Of a DNA stretch of 64,000 nucleotides, positions 1 to 11,660 are shown piece after piece. The notes beneath the pieces are model-generated. The model made no database searches and was not told the origin of the DNA. It was given only the letters and a program-made list of their open reading frames with translations. The stretch is from Datnioides undecimradiatus (taxonomy: Eukaryota; Chordata; Actinopteri; Lobotiformes; Datnioididae). The translations under genes and the position numbers were made by a program. Each line of letters begins with the position of its first letter. Within the stretch, counting starts at the first letter, position 1. The stretch lies in assembly GCA_008933995.1 (NCBI GenBank), contig WARS01000007.1:1800230-1864229 (forward strand). Direction: 5' to 3'.

Positions 1-35
1 GCTTTCCTCCTGAAGTAAAAGAAACAAGTTGAACC

Positions 36-43
36 TTGGGCGC
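36..43. repeat. Left 8-bp target-site duplication of the hAT element
   Basis: TTGGGCGC directly precedes the first base of the element and is repeated exactly at 677-684 after its last base. An 8-bp duplication is the hallmark of hAT-superfamily insertion. Confidence 0.9.
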
Positions 44-676
44 TAGTGGTGTGCGACACTGCAAGATGTGATATCGATCTGATACCAAGTAAATACAGGG
101 CCAATATTGCTGATACCAATACCTTTTAATAATTAAGGTGGATGCATCATCAAATTGCTAAATCTGAATGAATTTTCATGACCTTTAAGTGTTGTTGTGA
201 TTTTTCCTTTGGATTATTAATTAGTTAGAATTTGGGTGGAGTTTAAAGGTAAATTGAAAATATTTTATTATAATAAAAGTTTTTGTTCAGAAACAACAGT
301 AACAAAACAATTTTCCCCCCAAACACTGTCATGTCTGGATTTTTTTTCTTAACCAAACAAAGTGCACAAAATTATCACTCGAGGACAAATGAAAACAAAT
401 TCTTTTTTCCAGGCAGAGTGATCAGAAACTACAATACAAAAATGAAATAAAAATTACAATAAAATTAAAAATACAACATCAAAACAACAGGGGGAGGAGG
501 AGCAGAGTGCGCCTGCTCTGTGCTGTGACAGGAGCGGCACCTACATATACACAGACAGCAGGTCGCCTCTTTGATGAAAGAGTAAAGTATCAATATCATT
601 ACACTGGTATCGATCAATATCAATACCAACGTTGGCATCGATAATATCGATATTTGGATCGATCCGCCCACCACTA
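44..676. mobile_element. Non-autonomous hAT DNA transposon, 633 bp
   Basis: The element begins TAGTGGTGTGCG and its other end, read on the minus strand, begins TAGTGGTGGGCG, so 11 of the first 12 terminal bases form an inverted repeat. It is bounded by an exact 8-bp direct duplication (36-43 and 677-684). The terminal sequence resembles the CAGTGGTGGGC-type ends of vertebrate hAT elements. Five ATCGAT motifs lie near the ends (73-78, 609-614, 637-642, 646-651, 658-663), the kind of subterminal repetition that hAT transposases are known to bind. The interior is AT-rich and shows no transposase-like reading frame, so the copy would depend on an enzyme encoded elsewhere. The perfect duplication suggests a fairly recent insertion, although eight bases are a weak clock. 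Superfamily is well supported; the exact family name is not. Confidence 0.88.
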
Positions 677-684
677 TTGGGCGC
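677..684. repeat. Right 8-bp target-site duplication of the hAT element
   Basis: TTGGGCGC follows the last base of the element and matches 36-43 at all eight positions. Confidence 0.9.
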
Positions 685-1327
685 TGAGAGCTTGCCGACA
701 CAGCAAAAACAAAACAAAACACTGCGGTGCTGCACAAAGCCATTGTAAATAACGGTCATCAGAATGCAGCGGTGCTGTTGTCACGTTGTGTGTCATGCTG
801 GGACATCGGCGTTGTCACTGTCACAATGTTAGCATGTTAACGTCAGGCGCTAGCTTAAAGCACGACTGTGACTGAGTCCATGTTGTGGCTGTGGACTGTC
901 GGGCATGTACGTCTGCTCAATGTTCACTTTATACACTGGGATGAAACAGTGGCTGCAATACTAAGAATCAGCCAAAGAGCTGTTGGATTACAGTAGTGGG
1001 TTCCCTCTCCAGCGTAGTACCGTGCTGTGCTGTAGCACATCATAAACCAGGATCTGGCTGGTGTTTCCTTCACCAGCAGAAAGCTTCAGGCCGTGCGCCT
1101 ACAGTTCCTTCCCAGCTGCTGTGACAATTGAACTGTCTTCTGTTTCCAAATCAGTCCCTTGTCTCTAATCCTTAATCACACAAACGTGATCCTCCACTGT
1201 CATACACCAAACCTGTCCTGTTTTCAGTGAGTACCAGCAGAAGTCTTAATGTGTTAAATGGCTTGGGTAAGTGCTGACAAGGACTGACTGACTCACAGCA
1301 GACAAAATACTGGCAGCGCCATAAAGC
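685..1327. other. Intergenic, nothing recognised
   Basis: No exon, RNA gene or clear element is seen. A short TTAGCATGTTAAC-type stretch near 827-842 recalls the GCTAACATGCTAA fish repeat but is too short to assign. Confidence 0.5.
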
Positions 1328-1650
1328 TTTAGCGCAGTACAGCTGTTAAACTCCAGCCAAAAGAGTTGACATAGTGCTGATTAACCCTGTCTCCAGACAA
1401 ATACCTCCGTCTTTCACAGTGTACAGGGTTTTAAAATCTGGCGTCTGGTCTGACATTGATGTGTTTTACATCAACCAGCAATGATTGGTTCATTAGAGCT
1501 GAAGGTGTTAGCGGCTACAGAGAAGGCAACAGCAACTTGGAGCGTGACAGGGCCGATGCAAGATGCCACATTAGCGCATCCGCATTACTGTAACTGCCAG
1601 GACGGCAAATCCAGCGTTGTTTCTAACCAGACAACAGTTAACTTCTTCCA
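1328..1650 (+). repeat. Dispersed repeat R1, copy A
   Basis: This stretch aligns by eye with 44700-45075 in the same orientation. Shared landmarks in order are CCAGCCAA followed by GAGTT, TGGTGTCTGG/TGGCGTCTGG, GATGTG, a TTTTA(C/T)(A/G)TCA block, CAATGATTGGTTCA, AGAGCTGA, GGCTACAGAG/AGCTACAGAG, GCATC near the 3' part and a CCAG end. The copies differ by substitutions and by an insertion of about 25 bp in the other copy. Neither strand has a coding frame that runs through both copies. This is an old interspersed repeat of unknown class; edges are approximate. Confidence 0.72.
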
Positions 1651-2599
1651 CAAATCACCAGCATGATCACCTGCTATCATGCGACTGAAGTACTGTAATT
1701 ACAGTATGTCAGGTTATAAGAAGAGAGCCATCACAGCAAAGCAGGTATCACAATGCCGCCGTGCCCGGAGGTAAGGAGTAGATCGCTTTCTTTGTGTCTG
1801 TCATATCGAGGGGTCAACGAAGCACAACAACATGAAACTTCCCCTCTGATTCTAAATGTTATTTCGCCAGCGCTGTTCCACTTTTTGAGCATGTGCAATC
1901 AAAGGAAACAAGCGAACGAGGAACAATTTAATTAGAAGGAGCTTTCAGAGGTCGATATCGCGTTACAACAAAATGTACTTCTCGTTTTACCGTCTTCCTC
2001 CTTCTTTTTTGCCTTGTGCCTGCATCCTCCACAGTACACCTCCATGGCAACAACATCAGTAAATCAAAAGTCTACCAGGGACTGAGGGGGTAGCGAATCA
2101 TCTGAAGCAAGAAAAGGCAATTTCACAATCTTAGCAGACACACATCGTAATACAAGGTTACTACAAGTAGTGGCTGCAAGTCAAGAGCTAAGATGCCCAG
2201 GAACAATAAGAAGAGAGAAGAGGACGCGAGCAACAACGTGGCACGCCCTAAGTAATGGATTTCATTACCCACACTACATTGGGGGACACGCCACTGTTTA
2301 AATGTGTTGAATAATTCAGATCTTCTTGTTCGGGGGAGCTGTGTGATGAGGTGGGCGGGATGTGCTGAGGGGTCGGGGTGTGGGGTGGCTGATTTGGATC
2401 TCCAGAGACAGCCTGAGTGTAAAACAGAGCTGTCACAGTGATGAAGCGATTCTTTAAAGCCACGTATTGAAGCAGATTCAAATTGTTTAGCGCCTAAGTG
2501 ATTGAAAAACAGGTCATCTCTTGTGCATGGATGGCTTTCACTCCACCTGTTCGCACTGGTTATCTGGGTTAGCTCTGATTTCACTCCTCGGATCACCGT

Positions 2600-2634
2600 G
2601 TGCTATCTGTGCACCCTAAATGCACAGATAGCAC
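2600..2634. repeat. Perfect 14-bp inverted repeat with 7-nt loop
   Basis: GTGCTATCTGTGCA (2600-2613) is followed by CCCTAAA and then by its exact reverse complement (2621-2634). Pairing stops at both outer flanks. The arms are too short for a microRNA precursor, and no duplicated flank was seen that would make it a transposon relic. Confidence 0.8.
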
Positions 2635-5600
2635 TGTTTAATTTCAGGTGTCCAAAATCATCTCACTGTTCATTCATTCATCACTCTCATGTTTCAGACA
2701 CTTACATAATCTATATATCTGCTGCTGCACACGAATGTTAGAAACAAAGTATGGTGGAGTTAGCATCAGAGTTAGCATCAGATCAAAAATGTGAGTTAAC
2801 TAGCAGGGTGAGCTACGGCTTGAAACAGGTTCAAATGAGATAAAAAAAAAGGGACGTTTTAACTTAGCCGGCATTTATATCTGTGTTATTTATCGTTCAG
2901 TCATTAACTTTGGGGTTTACAAACTTAAAATAACTTAAAATTGTACATTTTCATAATCTTTTCATTGCCTCAAAAAGCCGCAGAGCAGCATGGTGAAGTG
3001 ACTCTGGTTGGAAGACACGAGCAAAAGATTCTTCTATTTTTTTATTTTAAATTTATTTTAAATAGGTCAAACGAAGACCTCCAACATAACGTGTGGGGGG
3101 GGAAATGTCAGACAGAACTGTATTATCTTTGGTATGTGACGTCCACAATCAGTGATGACCTTGATTAGAAATGACACCGGAGTGATACAGGCATGGCATG
3201 TGCTGATATAAGATTGCTTTATACTGCATCAGCTTTTAACACAATGTTGTTCTACTAGTCTGAATATGCTGATAAGTTATGGAAATGAAACTTTTAGATG
3301 GTGCCTAAATACAGTCTAGGATCAAAACTTCACAATCCTCTTTAGCATACAAATACCCCACGGTGATTTGGTAATTAAAACTTTAATTAATTCAATATGA
3401 TTGTAGGGGGTCTTGTATAGAACACATTGAGCTCATTATGCAGTAATTACGTGCAATTTGAAGTCTATTTCACAGTTGAGCAGGCTACTGAACTTTGTCT
3501 CTATGCTTGCAGTTAGCTGTTTACCAGCGTAGTGAGGAGCAATGGACTCTGGGTAAATTCTGAGTGGGAGTGGGGTGAATGTTCATCACCAGGTCCGGTT
3601 CTGGTTTAAGCTGGAGTGATTAAATTGGCTGAAAGTCTAAATATACCGAGGTGTGGGTGAATTCAGCTCTGCGGGGCTGTCGGGTTTATGAGGGAAACTA
3701 TAAAAAGGGGGAACAACACCGTATTTTCAGGTGAAGGTGATGGATTAAGTCATCGTAATTAAACATAATTTGTAATGACATCTGCAGTAACCTTCTACAC
3801 GGCCGCATACGCCGCCGCGTTCGCGCACGAGTGTTTTGGGTGTGTCTATGCTGTGCAGACGAGTGTACGTGTGTGACGAATTGATGGAAGGCGGCGCTGT
3901 CATTTTAGATTAAGTGGAGCGGCGAGCCTCGGTGCTTCATTGTACAGGAGATCCCATTTGATCAAAACTCCCACACACTGACAGTTTTATACCTCAGCAC
4001 CTCTGCCTTCCACAGACCCTGCAGACAGAAGTGCGTGATTCTCCGGCGCGGTGCGGTTTCGCGGCCTAAAAACTGATTGCATTTGGATTTTTTTATGAAT
4101 TTTTACACCAAAATCCTCCATCCGTGCAATCTGATAACATGGTTTTTGAAATGTTTAACAGTCAATTATGTTTTAATTTTGGCATAATAACAGCCAGGCT
4201 GGGTAGGGAGGGCAAACAGAAGGTACTAATTATCACTGTGTGCCTAGTGTCAAAGGCTTTGTGGACATGGACAGCAAAAACGCCACAGCGAGGTCTTTAA
4301 CATCACACTTCCTGTCATGTTGCTGCTCGGTTCTTCTTCTTTTGCCTCTTAAGATGTTCACACAAACACAGAACCTTAATCTATTTTTGTTAACCCACTA
4401 CTGGCAGAGAGATGTTCTGACACGCATAACAGCGCAGTTACACCTCTCTTTGTTTGACACTTGAGTCAAAAGGAAGAGAGATCAACGCTCGTTGGCACGT
4501 CGGCGGATTTTCAATGGTTATCAGTGGTTTCCGAAGGATTTCCTGTATTGATTTGATTCGATCTGTCCTTTAATTCCAAATTTCCTCATTGACTAACACT
4601 TTAGTGTTTTCAAGGTATCCAAAAAAAAGCTTGCAATGTAGAAAAGACATTTCTGTGTATTTGTACGTATGCATCCATCATAAAGCAAAGTCAGAGCAGG
4701 AGCATTAGACATGTCAGGAACCTCTGTCCATAGACTCCAGTCACAATGAAGCGTGACAGGTATTTGTTTTACAAACTGCATGTCTGTTCGCTCTTCCTGT
4801 CAACTCTGCGGCGATGTTACCTTCACCCACAGCTTGGTAATCACGCTGCTTTCTCATCCTTACTGTCTTCACTTCGTCACGGCTGCCCGCCCTCCTCACG
4901 GACTTGGCGGCGCCTTTCTTCATTTCAGCCTCCAGCCGGGCCAGCTGACTCGCCAGCGTCGTCAATCAGAGGCAGAGGCGACTGTCACCAGAAATGAAAG
5001 TAATGCCTTTTGACATAATTTAACAATAATGCAAAGACAAAGGAAGACAACCTATACTCTATCATTTCCAAGGCACTGGTTTAGTAAGAACCCTAACAGC
5101 ACAGTGATGCTGAAGCTTTATTTCCATGCCTTCTTTCTCAAATCACAGGATCTGACTCACAAAGGATAAAAATGATTATTATAAGGAATATTGAGTACTT
5201 AAAGGACCTTACATGACTTCAACTAAGCACCTATTGTTCCAACAAAGTCTATTCAAATCCAAATAAATGGTTTTTTATTTATTTACACACGCTGGTCTGA
5301 TACTTTGGCGCTCTGGTGTATCCCATATATCTATGGGTGTATGTCTTGCAGCAGCTTTCTACTGTTTTGCTGGATGTTATAGACAGAGCTGTAGGCTTCA
5401 GAGAGTCTCTTTGAATAAGCTTCAGTCTGAGGAAACACAGGTTATCAACCTCAAAACTTTGAGTTTCTTTCCGCTCCACCGATGCTGGTGAACTTTTCTA
5501 AATCTGATAACAAGGCCGTCCCTGACAAGGAGCCGACATTCAGGGACAACACAGTTGCAATTTGCACAAAAGCCCAGTAATGGCTGCATTCAGCTGTTCT

Positions 5601-5904
5601 GGGTGTGCAGGGAGGGTCTCAATGCTCCTCTGCAGCTCCAGGTTAGACTCAATCTCCGATATTACTGGGTTTGGTAATCTCCCAATAGGTGACATCAGGT
5701 TGCAGCACATAGTTAAAGTCAATAGAGTCATGGGTGTTAAAGCGTCTGATCAACCTCATTTTGTCCATGAGAGCATGAGCATATTTTTCCATACAGCTAC
5801 TGCTGAACATACTTTATGTTCCTGATTTATGCACGTTATCATGATTTATCCACCGTAGTTCCTGTGCTCAAGTCTCTAGGTGTTTTCTGTTTTGCCTGGC
5901 TGCA

Positions 5905-5940
5905 GGACAGATTTTCCCCTGAGGGAAAATAAGGTTAAAG
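5905..5940 (+). mobile_element. Possible 3' tail of a LINE (L2-like)
   Basis: The string TTTCCCCTGAGGGAAAATAA near 5913-5932 resembles the short hairpin and AATAAAG-like tail at the 3' end of fish L2-type LINEs. No reverse-transcriptase frame precedes it, so at best it is a heavily 5'-truncated relic. Confidence 0.25.
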
Positions 5941-6808
5941 TTGAAGCTGTGCAGATGATTCCGTACCGATATCAATAACTTTTGAACATCTAACCATATC
6001 GGAGAAGCCTCCATCTGTCCGCAAACAAAAATAGATCAAGGTACGGTGAATCTACAGCATCCATGCTCTGCTGCAAATATTTGCAGAGATATGCAGACGG
6101 CGAACTGGCAAAAACAGAATATCTGTGGCCGTCCCACATACACTATTTCCTGATGATTTGCGGTTGCGCGTTTATATAAAGGGTGCACAAATGAAGGTGA
6201 GGAGTCACCATGGGGAGTTGTACGTAGCAGCACATGATCCCACGCATGATTTTCACCTGCAGTCAGAACCGAGCCGGAGACGGAGGAGCAGCATTCGGCG
6301 CTCGCACTCAGCGGATGCAAAGAACAAAAATGCAACTTGAAGGAGGGTTGCCGGGGAGATGAGAGCAGCATCATTTGCACAAAGGGCTGGAAATTATTAA
6401 GCTACGATGATGGTTTCATCACATCTCATCGGTCATCATCGGCCACTGATCCATCCATCAACGACGTGTTTGCAGATTCTATAAAATGCATTCAAACCCT
6501 CTGGGCGACTGAGGGGATGATGTCGATAGAAATGAGACCCCAGGAGACAGAGCCCTTTCCCCATCTCCTGGTTGATAGGTTTATAAAGTAGAAAGTCATG
6601 GGATGATTCATTTTTATTTATCTAAATCCTGGATCACTTACTCCCCGCGCGGCTGTGCGTGCTGCTGAGCCGCGGGAGTACAAGCAGCCGATCGCGTGCA
6701 GATCTAAGTGTGTTGATATAAATTTGCCCACCTGGATACGGAGCGCTGCGAGAGCAGGGGAGACAGCGGTGACAGGGGCAATGATCGGCAACACTAAACG
6801 CTCACCGC

Positions 6809-6826
6809 ACACACACACACACACAC
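6809..6826. repeat. (CA)n microsatellite
   Basis: Nine uninterrupted CA units. Confidence 0.95.
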
Positions 6827-7047
6827 CGAACCAGGGATCACAACCACTCCAGCACTGACAGAGTGACAGAGGGGACAAAGAAAAAATGGAGGGAAAGGAC
6901 GGAGATGGGGCGAGAAACAGAGTGAGCAGATAGAGGTGAGATGGGGTTGTAAACACTGGGTAAACATTGCCTTGTGTGAAATGGAAAGCACAGTGCAGCT
7001 CCAACAGTTGCATTAGTGACCCCATGAGAGTGACTGCTGGCATCAGA

Positions 7048-7048
<1 letters not shown>

Positions 7049-7079
<31 letters not shown>
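7049..7079. repeat. (AC)n microsatellite
   Basis: About fifteen uninterrupted AC units; long enough to be length-variable. Confidence 0.95.
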
Positions 7080-7080
<1 letters not shown>

Positions 7081-7490
7081 CTGGTAGTAAACACAACTTT
7101 CAGCAAACACTGTAACTTCTGCTAGGTCACTCGTCCTCTCTCAGTGCTTCTGCTCTGGTTTTCCAGTAAGTATACATTTTGAATTCTCTAAACCTGAAGT
7201 TTCTGTTTAGCTGCAGGGGATTTACGTTTAAAAAATGCTTTTGTGAGTGTTGTTATTATTATTACTACATCTTTATATCCGCTTGTGCCAGCGTGACACT
7301 CTCGTTTTTGTGTGCGCATATGTACAAGCATGCGTATTCTGTAGCCTGGAGTCATTAGTGTCAAATGTGGCACGGTAATTAACACAAACCGCAGTCTGGT
7401 AAAAGTCTGTGTACAAAGTGTGCAAAGAACAAACTAATTATGTTCTCATCTGTCAGACGGAGGCAGATGAGGAAGAGGAGAAGCAGATGG

Positions 7491-7512
7491 GAGGAGAGGA
7501 GAGGAGAGGAGA
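7491..7512. repeat. (GGAGA)n purine tract
   Basis: Four GGAGA-type units end a longer purine-rich stretch starting near 7458. Confidence 0.85.
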
Positions 7513-10500
7513 CTTACATGCAGCCGCAACCAAAGAGAATGTAAGCAGAGAATAGACACCATATATGAGATGCAGCCAATATGGTGGACAAAAGATGTGC
7601 AAAAGAGACAAGAGAGATAAACAGCAAGTACAGGAAATACACCAAGTGGGGCAGCAAAGCAGAGGGAGAGATAAAGAAGATAAAAAGAGGCAGACTAAGT
7701 ATAGCAGGATAACTCAGCTGTCTCTCAGAGGAGAGATTATGGAAGAGCACATACATATTTACTGTCTTTATTTCTTCTGCTCTGTCTCCGCTCACCATTT
7801 TAGCATCCCCGCCGTTTAAACAATGCAAACTGTCTTCTGTCCCTCGGTCAGCACATTAATCATCAACAACAACTGTGCATTTATAGGCGTAATTACTTGA
7901 AATGTTTTACGCCATGCACACTGCGACGGCGCTACTGGCCCCATTTATGCAGAAAAACATTATTTATCCTTTCACTAGCGAGGCTTCAACACAGTATATC
8001 AACTCAAACTGCTCTTCCTCTGTCTGTCCTGCAGTGACGTGCCACAGGTTGCGTCTGCTGCCTCCCACTGGCCAGTGCAATATCTGTGCAAGTCTGAGAA
8101 GTCTGTAACAAAATGCTCAATTAAAGGAACCGTCTAAGTACATAAACCCTTTTTGCACAAATACAAAGTCCAGAAATACATTGGGATCATTGGGATCTGC
8201 AGAGGCATACAAATGACTTGCAGTGCAGACCAAACTACTGAGCCTGTCAGCGGCAAAAACAAGCACTTTTAGTGGATTTGCAGTGACAGGGTGCAATTGC
8301 CCTATATTGTTGTCCCCAGCAGTCATTCACACACCAAAACATGGTGTCCAGGTTGAAAAATACAGCAATCGTCCTCTCACATTCATCTCTCATTGATGTT
8401 TTTGTCTAAATATATGCTTATTCTGAATTAGAATAATTCTACCAAAAAAAAGTTGTGGAATATTCCAAAAAACAGCTGTTTGGAACATTTTAAATGTAAA
8501 ATAAACAGGTGAGAGTATCATTATCAGGCGTGAATGAGACATCCTCAGAAAGCTCCATCACTTGCATGAAAAAGACGTGGCGAGGTACAACACGAAAAAC
8601 GGCGTGGGCGAAGAAAGGAACGATGTTTCTTAATGTCCAGCTGCAGTCCATCAGTGATTCAGAGGATACAGGGAAATCTCTGCACCTCGGAGGCAAGTCA
8701 GACATCACTGCATTAAAAACAAACATGGTAGTATAAGAGAAGTTACTGCGTGGGCTCAGGAATACGGAGCTTAAGAGGAGAACGATCATTTAGATTATCG
8801 GCATCTGCAGGGGGGTGTGTTTGCGGCCGTGGGATGCCTCTCTCGCACATGTGTGAAGCAACCGTTGATGCCGAAAGGTACACACAGGTTTCTAAACAGC
8901 ATATGCTGCCGTCCAAACATCTCTGTCCTCAGGGACGTCGCCGTATATTCCGGCGAGACAATACCAGGCCACGTTCTGCACATGTTACAACAGCGTGCAG
9001 AACAGAGTGGGAGAAGACTGCCTGCAGTCCAGACGCGTCTCTCAAGGAACTGATGCTGTGCAAGTGTGGGGAGGAAAAAAAACACTTTTGAAACTTCAAC
9101 AATTAGTGTCCTCAGCTCCCAGACAGTTACTGAGTGTTGTTGAAAGACAAGGTGATGAAACACGGTGGAAAACATGCAGCTGTCCGCAGGAATCAAACAC
9201 GAATGGGAGTATTGTTTTTTTTTTTTTAAAAACAGTACGTGTCTTGTCTTTGCACTGTATCAAACTGAATCTACGTCACTTCCTATTTACATTTGACACC
9301 GCGTCCCAACTGATTTCAGATCAGGGTTGTCATCATCTGGTCCTCATGAAGCGTTTTAACAATGTAACTGAGAGCAGCAACCTTTCAGCCACCAGGCTCT
9401 TTATTATAGTTATTAATAGTAATATTTTAAGCGTAACCAAGTCATGCTAATGTTATGAAAATGGTTAAAAATGCAATTAGTTAGCAATTACTGTGAAGCT
9501 CCTCAGTAGTTAAATTAATATTAGAGCAGACAGGTTTGGCTGGGTTGTATTGGAAACTGATTGAGATAAGCACAGAGTTAGGACATGTAGTCAACTTAAC
9601 ATGTCAGCCTGTAGCTATTAATTCATGTATATGTTCAGCAGCACTTGCACTGTAACGTTCCTGCTGGATAGTAACTTGCCTGCCCTCGTATTAAAAGTCA
9701 CCATCACTGCTGCCTGATGGACTGACGATGCTACAGCCTCAACGGTGTAGCTGGGTACACAACATCACCATAATTAAGCCATGATTATGATCAATATACA
9801 CTAAATACTGTTACATGGCCTCAAAGGCATTGTGATTTCTACATAAAGACTAAAGTCACAGTAAACTAAATGTTACCCATAATTCCCTTTTTTCCCTGCA
9901 TCAGGACTTTATTTTAAAAAGTTCACCCCCTGTATGCTTTGTTCAAATAAAAGTACACTTGGAAGGCTTTGCAAATAGTGACTGAACTTTTCCTCAGTAT
10001 TGTCACCTGCGCGCACAAAGCATTGTGCAACTTGACATTTCGCAGTTCAGTACCCTAATTAGCCAATCTAAGTATTTAGATGGAGTTAAAGCAAGACTTG
10101 TAAAAGCAATCTGAAGAATACCTGGCAGTAGAATCATCAGATTCATCAAAAGTGCAAATCTCGACGCCGGCAGCCCACTTTGGAGCTGCAGGGAAGTTAA
10201 AAGGAGCAATGAGAGGCTTTGATAAAGTGGTATTTATCTCAGCTGCTGACATTAGAGAGTTCTCCTTCACAGCAGAGATAAAGAATCCTCAGGAGGGGTG
10301 TGGAGAGGGGAGGCTGCTGTTTTCTAGTTGAAGAGTTTAACTAAGAATTTGTGTCAAAGTTCTCCCTCTACTCCTTTGCGCTTATTCTGTCGAATTTGGT
10401 TTCAGGGTGCGAGGAGAAGACGGTGACTTTTCAGATTAATTACTCATAAGGCAATTTACAATAGACGGAACCTGTCCTCTGAAAGGCTTGTGACATTTCA

Positions 10501-11129
10501 GCGGCGCCCCTGCTCGTGAATCTCCACTGTATCTACTCACATGACAAGCAGATTGAGGGGACGGCAACGGAGCATGTCTGCCAAAAGTCTGCAGATTCTG
10601 TTTGTGGTCAGGATAGAGCGGGGAACCAAAAACAATGCCTGGGCCCTGTCAATTCCACCTAATGATGATAAACACAAAACACAAAGTGACAGCCTGTCCT
10701 CCATCAATGTAGCAGAATCAGACAGCCATCTGTGAGGAGTGATGCAGTCTGCCTGGACTGTGCTCCCTGCTAGTTACTCCTCTGTTCAGTTATTTATGTT
10801 TTTCAAAGGGAAGAGGAAAGTGCACAGTCATCCAGCATCTGCTCTTTTGGAAACGATACCGGTGGAAAGATAAGCTCGTTTGAATTTTCCTCACCCATCA
10901 TAACTGAAACACTAATTTGATCTGCTCCGGCGTGTACAATCGCTATACATTTGCATCTTAAAATTCACATTCTCAGCAGTAGGTGGTTGCTGCTAGTTTG
11001 AGGCATAATGACGTGTCAGTGAGCAACAGTCACGCTATGAAAAATGGATTCTATATTAATTAGCTGCTTTAAAGTAAACAGCACCAGGGACTAACAGTCT
11101 GCAGCCATGCACATCTGTGGGGTTGCACT

Positions 11130-11660
11130 GCGATGGCTTAAGTTTAGCGCTAACATCAACACGCTCAAAGGGTTAATGTGCTAATATTATAGGAGATAAC
11201 GTTTGACACACTCACAATCTCGGTTTAGCATATTAGCATACTAACATGTGTTAATTAGCATTAAACACAGTACAAAGCAGGGGCCAGGAATTAGCTTGCA
11301 GGCATTTGATCATGAACCAAAGCATTGGACAAATTGGAATTTTGACCTGATGATGGTGCTCGATGAACTAACAAGATCACAAATCATTTAGGATGACATA
11401 AATCTACCAGATTTGATGTCCGTTGTATATTTGCTGTGACATTTCACTAAAAACTGCAAATAACGTGTGGTGCTGAGATTGGTTGATGACCAGAATCATC
11501 AAGATTCATCTTCTTGGAACCATGAATGTCACAACAGTACGAAAAGTCAATGTACCATCAAAGTCAAAGGGGTCCATCCAATAGTGATAGTGACAAAAAG
11601 TGATGTTGCCAACATAGAGCTTACAACAAGTAGATTTAACCTTGTGGAAGGTTCTACCTG
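11130..11660 (+). repeat. Fish interspersed repeat R2 (GCTAACATGCTAA family), long copy
   Basis: The block runs from GCTAACATCAACACGCTC, through CTCGGTTTAGCATATTAGC, a TTGGACAAATTGGAATTTTG segment and TGACCTGATGATGGTGCT, to CCATGAATGTC and GTCCATCCAATAGT. This order matches a very common bony-fish repeat I know from memory (ACCTGATGATGGCGCTAGA, then GGATCACCAAAG, GGACCATGAATGTC and TCCATCCAATAGTTG). A second copy lies at 52555-53140. No coding frame is kept. The class is unclear. Confidence 0.72.

Larger units (their letters stand above)
1651..11129. other. Intergenic DNA with simple repeats and small structures
   Basis: No gene is recognised. The stretch holds a perfect hairpin (2600-2634), CA microsatellites (6809-6826, 7049-7079), a GGAGA tract (7491-7512) and a possible LINE 3' tail (about 5905-5940). 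The open frames here, including those above 100 codons, have no protein-like composition, recognisable domain or splice context. Both strands were read. Confidence 0.5.

Noticed and set aside
2123-2596. 157-codon minus-strand frame, one of the longest in the window
   Set aside because: Composition is not protein-like, no domain is seen, and no splice or promoter context supports it.
5540-5825. Overlapping frames on both strands with mild protein-like look
   Set aside because: No domain, no splice context and no support from neighbouring exons.
6618-7110. Several long minus-strand frames
   Set aside because: They run through CA/GT microsatellites, which are open in several frames and give cysteine-valine repeats.
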